In this document: piece after piece, positions 14,696-21,378 of the stretch
Numbering within the stretch: position 1 is the first letter of the stretch
How the letters are laid out: each line of letters opens with the position of its first letter
Source of the DNA: Sulfurirhabdus sp043759595
Lineage (GTDB): Bacteria; Pseudomonadota; Gammaproteobacteria; Burkholderiales; SMCO01
Length of the DNA: 21,378 nucleotides
Assembly (NCBI GenBank): GCA_043759595.1
Contig: JAYVLG010000184.1
Span: 1-21,378, forward strand
Direction of reading: 5' to 3'
Program-made: the position numbers and the translations under genes
The notes under the pieces: model-generated
What the model saw: the letters and a program-made list of their open reading frames with translations, nothing else
What the model was told of the DNA's origin: nothing
Database searches by the model: none

Positions 14696-15217
14696 ATGAA
14701 ACTTCATACCAAACTAATGCTTGGACTCATTTCCTCATTTTTCGCTGTTAGCCTCGCAACTGCCGCTGGCCATGACACAAAAACGAGCCCACATCACCAC
14801 CATGGAGCGGACTGTGACCGCATGAGTTCCATGTCGGGTGACATGGAGACAGATCCAGTTGCACGCGCCCAAAAACATCTGAGCGAACTAAAAACCAAGC
14901 TAAATCTTACTAAAGATCAACAACCCGCCTGGCAGACTTTCTCTGATCAAGTCAACGATCAAGCGAAGAACATGGCATCCATGCAGGACAAGTGGAAAAA
15001 CAATACCCAAACTATGCCGAAGACAGCACCGGAACAAATGGCAAGAATGTCGGATATGATGAAAGAACGTGCTCAGGACATGGCCAAAATGACAGATACT
15101 GTCAAAACATTCTATGCCACTCTTACCACCGAACAACAAACTGCCTTCGACAAAGTGCATATGAGCCAGATGGGTCTTATGGGACACCATATGGACCACA
15201 GGAATCAAATGAAATAA
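14696..15217 (+). CDS. Spy/CpxP-like periplasmic protein, Met- and His-rich
   Basis: 173 residues from the ATG at 14696, which has AAGGA five bases upstream. A longer TTG-start frame at 14666 lacks a ribosome site. A signal peptide ends near SLATAA (24). The mature protein is mostly helical and carries two LTxxQ motifs, LTKDQ (71-75) and LTTEQ (143-147), the hallmark of the Spy/CpxP/ZraP family of periplasmic ATP-independent chaperones and stress sensors. Both ends are metal-ligand rich: HDTKTSPHHHHGADCD after the cleavage site and MGLMGHHMDH at the C-terminus. About 20 Met are spread between, which suggests Cu, Zn or other metal binding. It is a single-gene unit between two terminators. It could be a metal-stress protein rather than a folding chaperone. 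Confidence 0.82.
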   Translation: MKLHTKLMLGLISSFFAVSLATAAGHDTKTSPHHHHGADCDRMSSMSGDMETDPVARAQKHLSELKTKLNLTKDQQPAWQTFSDQVNDQAKNMASMQDKWKNNTQTMPKTAPEQMARMSDMMKERAQDMAKMTDTVKTFYATLTTEQQTAFDKVHMSQMGLMGHHMDHRNQMK

Positions 15218-15312
15218 CCATGGACTATTTGTCAATTCGCAGATGAAGAGTTTCTTGCGGCGGGATATTTGCGCAGTAAAAAAACGAAAGAAATTATGAG
15301 CTGCATGCTTTT

Positions 15313-15341
15313 AAAAAAAACCCGCTTCGGCGGGTTTTTTT
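15313..15341. terminator. Intrinsic terminator, possibly bidirectional
   Basis: Run of eight A, stem CCCGC / GCGGG with TTCG loop, then seven T. The A-run on the left and T-run on the right let it act on both strands, but only the plus-strand Spy-like gene obviously uses it. The core is nearly identical to the groEL terminator about 1 kb upstream. Confidence 0.9.
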
Positions 15342-15442
15342 ATTTCACCTTTTCTTACATAATTCTATTTGAAACACATCAGCGCCCACTCTGAAAAGCT
15401 GACATTTTTACTACCCGCAATCAGATCTATTTTTAAGTATTT

Positions 15443-15472
15443 TTCGCAAAATAATGATGGTCGCATTACAAT
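15443..15472 (+). promoter_or_regulatory. Candidate promoter of the SNF2 helicase gene
   Basis: TTCGCA (15443-15448) and TACAAT (15467-15472) are 18 bases apart, matching sigma70 hexamers at four and five of six positions. The leader to the ATG at 15505 would be about 25 bases and contains no visible Shine-Dalgarno sequence. Confidence 0.4.
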
Positions 15473-15504
15473 AAACGCCATTATCATTATCTATTTTTCA
15501 TTTC

Positions 15505-18500
15505 ATGGCCCGACAAACTTACGGTAAAACGCCTTGGGGCGCAGCATGGATCGCCGCGATGGAGCATATTGACTACAATACCAACCGTCTCCCGCGCGGC
15601 CGTACCTATGCCAATCGTGGCAGTGTGCTGTCTATCGAATTGATACAAGAATCCGTTTCAGCAAAAGTTCAGGGCTCGCGACGCACACCTTATCAAGTAG
15701 CGATTCGGCTGGCCCCGCTAAATCAAGCGGCGCTGGAAACCTTGCACCAAACCATCGCAGCCATGCCTGCAGTCGCCACCCAGCTTTCCCTTGGGAAAAT
15801 GCCCGATGCGTTGCTGGCCGGATTACAGGAAAAAGGCGTCGATCTGTTTCCCAAATCCTGGAAAGACATCCAGGCAAGCTGTTCCTGCCCTGACTGGGCC
15901 AATCCCTGCAAACATCTTGCGGCAGTGTATTACATCCTCGCCAACGAGATCGACAAAAATCCTTTTCTGCTGTTTCAACTGCGAGGCGTGGACAAAAGCG
16001 AGCTGGTGCAAGAAAGCGGGGTTGCGCTTGATGATGTTAAAGATCCCCTCCCGCAGGAAACTTTTCTGCCTGTTAAAGAAGCGCCGCTGTGGGATGTACC
16101 CTTAACCGTTGAACCTCCCAACCTGAATCTGCCGGCAGGAGAAAGCATCCGGCTATTCGGGCTATTACCAGATGAGGCGCTATTTTACCCGTCCGGCAAT
16201 TTCAAGCGAGTGCTGCTGGCCATTCAATCCGCCGCCTGTAATGCCGCAGAAGCGGTGGATGTTGCAGATGAAGGCGAAATCGATTTTTCTGAAATTGATT
16301 TCCGCCTGATTTACCAAGATAGCGCGAGCAGCGATCCGCTGGTTTTCGCCTCCCCCGCGCCGTTGCTCGGTCGGCTGTCTATTGGTGAAAATACCACCTT
16401 GATGTTGCCACCCGCCAAGCCAGGTGGTCGTGCGATAAAAGCATCAGGGCAAATAGGGCCATTGGCAGAAACCCTGCGTCTGTTCATAACACAGCCTCTG
16501 GATACAGCGCTTGAAGTTCATTCCACGACTTCCCGCTTTCTCAACACAGCGACCTCCATTGCACTGGCGTTCATCCGCGCGGGAGCATTTGTGCCGGCTC
16601 TCGCCCCCTTCGAGGCAGGCCGTTTTGCTATCCGTTACACCGCCCTAGTCCGCAACGAACAAACGCAGCAGACGCTCGCTTTTCTGTCGGCATTGTTACC
16701 ACCCAAAATGGGGTTTCAGTCTGACGGCAAAAATCTGCTCGCACGCGATTCGCTGCCGGTATTGTTCGACCGTATCCTCTCCACCGTCATTCATATCCTG
16801 CTGGAGCCCGCCCGGACAACACTCCCTGACGATGAACTGGCGCGCGCATTCATTCGTGGCACAACCTACCAGCCGCGACGCTTTGAAGACCAGCAGACTG
16901 GCACGGCACTAGGCAACTGGCTGGCCTGTTTGTCTCTCCATGTCGGGAACCTGGTGCCGGTGCTGCTTTTCGAGACACACGCTGGAATGACGGAATTTGA
17001 CCTGAACATTCAAGTAGAAGACCGTCGGGATACATTTTCAGCCCCTTTATCTCTGGCCGCCATTATCAACGAGAAAGACAGCGTATTTGGTCGCCCGGCA
17101 CGTGAGGCGCAAGCCGAATTGCTGCGCGCCCTTGCGCTGGCAGCGGACTATCTGCCGAAAATCAGCGAGGTGGTCAACAGCCGGGGTAAACACTCTGCGC
17201 GGGTAAAGCTGGAAGAAATGGGACATTTTCTGCAGGGCCAAGTTGAATTGCTTAAATTGCTGGGCATCCGGGTGCGGTTGCCGAAGGAGTTGGCGAAGTT
17301 GGCCCGTCCGGCGCTTACTCTGAAAGCTTCCGCCAAGGGACAAGATGCTGTTTCCTATCTCAGCTTGACGGAAATGCTGCAATTTTCCTACGAACTTGCT
17401 GTGGGCGACGAACCGATCTCTGCCAAAGAGTTCCGCCAACTGCTTACATCCGCTGGCAACCTGGTTCGTTACCGCGACCAGTTTGTCATACTGGACGCAG
17501 GGGAGGCGCAAGCCCTGCTGCGCCGCTTGCAAGACGGCCCTGCCAGTTTATCTGGCATGGAGCGGTTGCGGGTAATGCTTGCCGGCGAACAGGATGGCAT
17601 CCTCATCAATCTGGATGAGACACTGCAGCGCATTCTCGGCTATCTTGCCCAACCCGAAGATATTTCGCTGCCGACGGAAATACACGCCACCTTGCGCCCC
17701 TATCAGGAACGCGGTTTCCGCTGGCTGCACAGCAATATTGAGCGAGGACTGGGGTGCTGCCTCGCCGACGATATGGGGCTGGGCAAAACCCTGCAAGTGC
17801 TGACGTTGTTGCAAAAACGCAAGGAAGACGGCGCGCTGCTGAACCCGGCTCTGATCGTCTGCCCCACCACGTTGGTGGGCAATTGGCTTAAGGAGTGCGA
17901 AAAATTTACCCCGGGACTGAACGTGGCCGTTTACCACGGTGCACAGCGGCAACTTGCCGTGAAAGGGAAAGACATGGTCATTACCACCTATGGACTGGTA
18001 CGCCGAGACGCAGCCAAGTTCAAAAGCAAGGAATGGTCGTTGGTGATCCTTGATGAGGCGCAGGCCATCAAAAACCCCGAATCCGATCAGAGCAAAGCGG
18101 TCAAGAGTCTGAAAGCGGTTGCGGGCATTGCAATGACTGGTACTCCGGTGGAAAATCGCCTGTCGGAGTTGTGGAGTATTTTCGATTTTCTCGGCAAAGG
18201 GTATCTCGGCAGCCTTACCGGATTCAAGCGCGATTTCGCCACGCCCATCGAGAAATACCGTGATCCGGCCAAGGCGGAATCCTTGCGCCGTGTCATTGCA
18301 CCCTTTCTTCTGCGTCGTATGAAAACCGACAAAAACATCATTCAGGACTTGCCGGAAAAGATCATCACCGACGATTACTGCAATTTGACGCGCGAACAGG
18401 CAGCGTTATACGAAAGCGTGGTAAAGAATGCGCTCAACATCATCGAGAATAACGAAGGTATAGAACGGCGCGGATTGATCTTCCAGATGATTACCCGCCT

Positions 18501-19092
18501 GAAACAAATCTGTAATCACCCGGTGCAATACGCCAAGAGAGGCAGCGTTGACAAGAATGCATCGGGCAAAGCCGAGCGGGTGGTGGAATTGCTCGCGGCC
18601 ATTCTCCAGGCGCACGAAAAGGCTTTGGTCTTCACCCAATACCGGGAAATGGGAGAGTTGCTCGTTGAGATGGTCCGCGCCGAACTTCGCCACACCCCGA
18701 CTTTTTTCCACGGCGGGGTGACTCGTACCAAGCGAGACCAAATGGTGGAAGAATTCCAGGAAAATGCCGCGCACAAAATCATGATTGTTTCCCTCAAAGC
18801 CGGGGGTACCGGGCTTAACCTGACTGCGGCCAACCACGTCATCCACTATGACCTGTGGTGGAACCCCGCAGTGGAAAACCAGGCAACCGATCGGGTTTTT
18901 CGTATTGGGCAACAGAAAAATGTAATGGTTAATCGCCTTATCACCCTGGGCACCTTCGAGGAAAAAATCGATGCCATGATCAAGGCCAAGCAAGAGCTTA
19001 CCGACTTGACCGTCTCAGCCGGGGAGCATTGGATTACCGAATTGTCGGATCGGGAATTGCGGGAGATATTTACCTTAGGCGCGGGAATATAG
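15505..19092 (+). CDS. SWIM zinc-finger / SNF2-family helicase fusion
   Basis: 1195 residues in one frame. Residues 1-160 resemble stand-alone bacterial SWIM proteins: a TPWGAAWIAAME-type start, NRLPRGRTYA, VQGSRRTPYQV, then the SWIM ligands C126, C128, C135 and H137 (CSCPDWANPCKH). A long middle region (about 200-690) fits the bacterial SNF2-associated domain. The C-terminal motor has all helicase motifs: I DDMGLGKT (755-762), II DEAQ (850-853), III MTGTPVENR, IV ALVFTQYREM, V AGGTGLNLT and VI QATDRVFRIGQ (1126-1136). It should be an ATP-dependent DNA or nucleoprotein translocase, with the SWIM part probably binding nucleic acid or protein. In Bacillus the two parts are separate neighbours (YwqB and YwqA), so this is a fused form. 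No ribosome site is visible before the ATG. Biological role unknown. Confidence 0.92.
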   Translation: MARQTYGKTPWGAAWIAAMEHIDYNTNRLPRGRTYANRGSVLSIELIQESVSAKVQGSRRTPYQVAIRLAPLNQAALETLHQTIAAMPAVATQLSLGKMPDALLAGLQEKGVDLFPKSWKDIQASCSCPDWANPCKHLAAVYYILANEIDKNPFLLFQLRGVDKSELVQESGVALDDVKDPLPQETFLPVKEAPLWDVPLTVEPPNLNLPAGESIRLFGLLPDEALFYPSGNFKRVLLAIQSAACNAAEAVDVADEGEIDFSEIDFRLIYQDSASSDPLVFASPAPLLGRLSIGENTTLMLPPAKPGGRAIKASGQIGPLAETLRLFITQPLDTALEVHSTTSRFLNTATSIALAFIRAGAFVPALAPFEAGRFAIRYTALVRNEQTQQTLAFLSALLPPKMGFQSDGKNLLARDSLPVLFDRILSTVIHILLEPARTTLPDDELARAFIRGTTYQPRRFEDQQTGTALGNWLACLSLHVGNLVPVLLFETHAGMTEFDLNIQVEDRRDTFSAPLSLAAIINEKDSVFGRPAREAQAELLRALALAADYLPKISEVVNSRGKHSARVKLEEMGHFLQGQVELLKLLGIRVRLPKELAKLARPALTLKASAKGQDAVSYLSLTEMLQFSYELAVGDEPISAKEFRQLLTSAGNLVRYRDQFVILDAGEAQALLRRLQDGPASLSGMERLRVMLAGEQDGILINLDETLQRILGYLAQPEDISLPTEIHATLRPYQERGFRWLHSNIERGLGCCLADDMGLGKTLQVLTLLQKRKEDGALLNPALIVCPTTLVGNWLKECEKFTPGLNVAVYHGAQRQLAVKGKDMVITTYGLVRRDAAKFKSKEWSLVILDEAQAIKNPESDQSKAVKSLKAVAGIAMTGTPVENRLSELWSIFDFLGKGYLGSLTGFKRDFATPIEKYRDPAKAESLRRVIAPFLLRRMKTDKNIIQDLPEKIITDDYCNLTREQAALYESVVKNALNIIENNEGIERRGLIFQMITRLKQICNHPVQYAKRGSVDKNASGKAERVVELLAAILQAHEKALVFTQYREMGELLVEMVRAELRHTPTFFHGGVTRTKRDQMVEEFQENAAHKIMIVSLKAGGTGLNLTAANHVIHYDLWWNPAVENQATDRVFRIGQQKNVMVNRLITLGTFEEKIDAMIKAKQELTDLTVSAGEHWITELSDRELREIFTLGAGI

Positions 19093-19200
19093 TTCTGATT
19101 TCGGCCTGGGTAATATTCACGTATTTTTTTCAGCTTATCACTTCCGTAGTTTTTTATTATCCAGCTTGCGTGCTTCACGCAAAAGTACTACCTTTTAGCA

Positions 19201-21105
19201 ATGAGTCAAACACCCCCATCGCTACTCAATGCAACCATTGAACAATTGCAAAAACACGCCCCTTTCGACCAAATGGAAATGTCGCATCTGGACTTTTTGG
19301 TAAACCATCTACAACTCGGTTATTACCAGAAAGATGCTGTCATTATCACCCCGACTCAAAGGGAACCTGAGCGTTTTTATATTATCAAACAAGGCGTTGT
19401 CGTTGGGGAGCAGGGGGCAGAGGGGGTGAAAGAAAGCAGCGCGCACTGGCAGTTAATAGCGGGAGAATGTTTCCCGGTTGGCGCCCTCCTGGGAAAACGA
19501 CCTGTTGCCAGCATCTATCGGGCAGAACAGGACACTTTTTGTTATGAATTACAAGCCGAGCATTTTGACACGCTGCTTGAAATGAGCCCTGCATTCCGGG
19601 ATTTTTGTACACGCCGTATTTCCAATCTGCTAGAGCAATCGCAACACCTTATCCAGGCCGAATACTCGCGCTCCAGCAGTCAACAGCAATCCTTGAACAG
19701 CACGCTCGGAAACTTGCTTCGCGGCAATGTCATTACCTGCCGGCCCGATACCCCGCTGCGTCATGCATTACAAACCATGCAGGACAAACGCGTCGGATCC
19801 ATGGTCATCACCAATGAAGCGCACCACCCCCTTGGTATTTTCACATTGCATGACCTTCTGGACAAAGTCACACTGGCCGAGCACGATATTAACCTGCCTA
19901 TCAGCACAGTCATGAGCACCCACCTGATCACTCTGCCCTCCCACGCGTTTGTGCATGATGCGGCCGTTGCTATGGCACGCCACAGCATTCGCCACTTGCT
20001 GATTGTGGATGAATGCCGCCTGACTGGCATTATTTCCGAAAAAGATCTGTTCACGCTTCAGCGAGTAGGTCTAACCCAAATCAGCAGCACCATTCGTCAC
20101 GCTGCTTCCGTGGAAACATTGCAACAATCCAGCCACGATATCAGACTCTTAGCCAATAATATGCTGGCTCAGGGTGTGACTGCTGAACATCTGACCCAGA
20201 TTATCTCTACCCTGAACGACGCACTGACCGTACGCGTGATCGAACTGGTATTGAGCGCTGCCGGTCTGAAGGATTTGCCATTCTGCTGGATTGCGTTAGG
20301 AAGTGAAGGCAGGCTGGAGCAGACACTCAGCACCGATCAGGATAATGGCATTATTTTTCCAGACTCACCGGGTCAATCGCCCGACGCCATGCGCCAACAG
20401 CTTTTGCCGATTGCCGCACAAATCAACAAGCAGCTTGATATGTGCGGCTTTCCTCTTTGTAAAGGCAATATCATGGCTGGAAACCCACAGCTATGCATGA
20501 GCTTAACCGAATGGAAAAACACGTTTGCCGACTGGATTCATCGGGGTGATGCACTGGTATTGCTGAATGCTTCGATTTTTTTTGATTTCAGGAGCATTTA
20601 CGGTGTTGAATCTCTGGCGCAGCAGCTACGCCAATGGCTCAATGCAAGCATCAAGGATAATCGTCTTTTCCTTCGGCGCATGGCAGAAAATGCACTGACC
20701 AACCGCCCGCCCCTGGGTTTAGTCCGGGATTTCAGCGTCAGCGACAAAGAAGGCGCCCCCCACAGCATCGACCTGAAAATAAACGGTGTAACTCCTTTTG
20801 TCGATGCAGCCCGCATTTTCTGTCTTCAAGCCGGCATATCCGAAACCAACACACTGCGACGCCTCCGGGCCAGCGCCGGACAGTGGAAATTGGACAAAGC
20901 GCAAGTCGATGCCTGGTGCGAAGCCTTCTCCTTCATTCAGCTATTGCGTTTGCGGTTGCACCACGCACAAAATCTGCATGGCACCCCCCTTGGCAACCGA
21001 ATCGATCCGAATACGCTGAATGGACTGGATCGCCGCATATTGAAAGAAGCCTTCCGTCAGGCCCGCAAACTTCAAGCATTGCTGGAACGCATCTACCAGT
21101 TCTAA
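19201..21105 (+). CDS. cNMP-binding-like / CBS pair / DUF294 nucleotidyltransferase-like protein
   Basis: 634 residues, soluble. Domains in order: cyclic-nucleotide-binding-like beta barrel (about 20-145, with FYIIKQGVVVGEQG); two CBS domains (about 172-225 and 233-290) that in relatives bind adenine nucleotides; a DUF294 nucleotidyltransferase domain (about 335-480) with GSEGRLEQT (367-375) and D379/D381 in STDQDNG; and a helical DUF294 C-terminal domain (about 500-630). The GSxGR...DxD pattern resembles GlnD/KNTase-type transferases, and both acidic residues are present, so activity is plausible. The target and nucleotide are unknown. It lies 108 bases after the helicase with no terminator between, so the two may be cotranscribed. 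No clear ribosome site precedes the ATG. In many Proteobacteria relatives sit beside a DnaQ-like exonuclease gene; none is visible in the remaining 273 bases. Confidence 0.9.
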   Translation: MSQTPPSLLNATIEQLQKHAPFDQMEMSHLDFLVNHLQLGYYQKDAVIITPTQREPERFYIIKQGVVVGEQGAEGVKESSAHWQLIAGECFPVGALLGKRPVASIYRAEQDTFCYELQAEHFDTLLEMSPAFRDFCTRRISNLLEQSQHLIQAEYSRSSSQQQSLNSTLGNLLRGNVITCRPDTPLRHALQTMQDKRVGSMVITNEAHHPLGIFTLHDLLDKVTLAEHDINLPISTVMSTHLITLPSHAFVHDAAVAMARHSIRHLLIVDECRLTGIISEKDLFTLQRVGLTQISSTIRHAASVETLQQSSHDIRLLANNMLAQGVTAEHLTQIISTLNDALTVRVIELVLSAAGLKDLPFCWIALGSEGRLEQTLSTDQDNGIIFPDSPGQSPDAMRQQLLPIAAQINKQLDMCGFPLCKGNIMAGNPQLCMSLTEWKNTFADWIHRGDALVLLNASIFFDFRSIYGVESLAQQLRQWLNASIKDNRLFLRRMAENALTNRPPLGLVRDFSVSDKEGAPHSIDLKINGVTPFVDAARIFCLQAGISETNTLRRLRASAGQWKLDKAQVDAWCEAFSFIQLLRLRLHHAQNLHGTPLGNRIDPNTLNGLDRRILKEAFRQARKLQALLERIYQF

Positions 21106-21150
21106 GCCGTTTATCTTTCTTTGAATGTTTCCCAGTCCGTATTGAACCTA

Positions 21151-21378
21151 GAAACCTCAGTTGACCGCTAGACAGAATATTTAACTATATGACGCTAATA
21201 CACTTTTAGATGATTTTCAGTTTCACCTCATTGGTGAGTCCGCTATGGCTTGGATTGCACTGTTTTAGCAGCACAGGGCGGCGTTGCAACTCCTTGAAAT
21301 GGAATGACCATTCTGCGTCGTTGCGCCTTGCCCTGCGCTCCAAAAATCGCACACTCCAACCCATCCAGCTAAGGTTTC
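21151..21378. repeat. Hairpin-bearing intergenic element with imperfect inverted ends, cut by the window edge
   Basis: The left end GAAACCTCAGTTG (21151-21163) matches the reverse complement of the right end (21366-21378) at 11 of 13 positions. Inside is a long imperfect hairpin: CAGGGC-GGC-GCAAC (21274-21290) against GTTGC-GCC-GCCCTG (21320-21335), with a two-base and a three-base bulge. A small nested palindrome GAATG/CATTC lies in the loop. This looks like a mobile or palindromic intergenic repeat (MITE- or REP-like) rather than a gene, but copy number cannot be judged from one window and the right boundary may lie outside. Confidence 0.35.
21206..21378 (-). other. Open frame entering from the right edge through the hairpin element
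   Basis: On the minus strand a frame is open from the window edge to a stop at 21206, about 56 codons, ending in SGLTNEVKLKII. It is rich in Arg, Lys and Glu and reads straight through the hairpin arms. It may be the C-terminus of a gene starting beyond the window, or a chance frame in a repeated element. No family is recognised. Confidence 0.2.

Noticed and set aside
1..21378. CRISPR arrays, tRNA or rRNA genes, complete IS elements
   Set aside because: None seen: no regularly spaced repeats, no tRNA cloverleaf or CCA-type ends recognised, and no transposase motifs on either strand. This was a reading by eye, so a short degenerate RNA gene could be missed.

Overview
The window looks like chromosomal DNA of a betaproteobacterium, probably from the Nitrosomonadales/Gallionellales/Sulfuricella neighbourhood. 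This is inference from protein style: WbpO/WbpP-type sugar genes, a c-type cytochrome inside an efflux operon, a CIRCE-controlled groESL, and the cNMP/CBS/DUF294 architecture. No rRNA, tRNA or other taxonomic marker is present, and I saw no complete transposase, phage gene or CRISPR array.

Layout, left to right. (1) Bases 1-1510 are an AT-richer accessory strip. It holds an unrecognised secreted protein with a perfect palindrome ahead of it, and a FitAB-type (VapBC family) toxin-antitoxin pair with its own palindromic operator. (2) 1623-3963, minus strand: a two-gene cassette, nucleotide-sugar dehydrogenase then 4-epimerase (TviB/WbpO and TviC/WbpP), which makes UDP-GalNAcA-type precursors for surface polysaccharide. 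(3) 4127-4948, plus strand: a secreted trypsin-like (HtrA-type) protease without a PDZ domain, divergent from the sugar genes across a long inverted repeat. (4) 4978-10726, minus strand: a compact six-gene unit. It begins at a strong promoter covered by a perfect palindrome and runs tetR, class II-like cytochrome c, membrane-fusion protein, MacB/FtsX-type permease, ABC ATPase, and beta-CASP metallo-beta-lactamase RNase. Gene junctions are tight and three of the genes are coupled by overlap or a 3-base gap. (5) 10746-12056, minus strand: bioA (biotin synthesis), divergent from groESL. (6) 12075-14339: groES-groEL behind a sigma70-like promoter with a perfect CIRCE (HrcA) operator, ending at a strong terminator. 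(7) 14696-15217: a Met/His-rich Spy/CpxP-like periplasmic protein bracketed by near-twin terminators. (8) 15505-19092: a 1195-residue SWIM zinc finger/SNF2 helicase fusion. (9) 19201-21105: a signalling protein with a cyclic-nucleotide-binding-like domain, two CBS domains and a DUF294 nucleotidyltransferase domain. (10) 21106-21378: no complete gene, but an imperfect hairpin element with near-matching inverted ends that runs into the window edge.

Functional reading. Much of the window concerns envelope and protein-quality stress: efflux operon, secreted protease, Spy-like chaperone, GroESL. The least familiar arrangement is the efflux operon that carries a c-type cytochrome near its start and a ribonuclease-type enzyme translationally coupled to the ATPase at its end.
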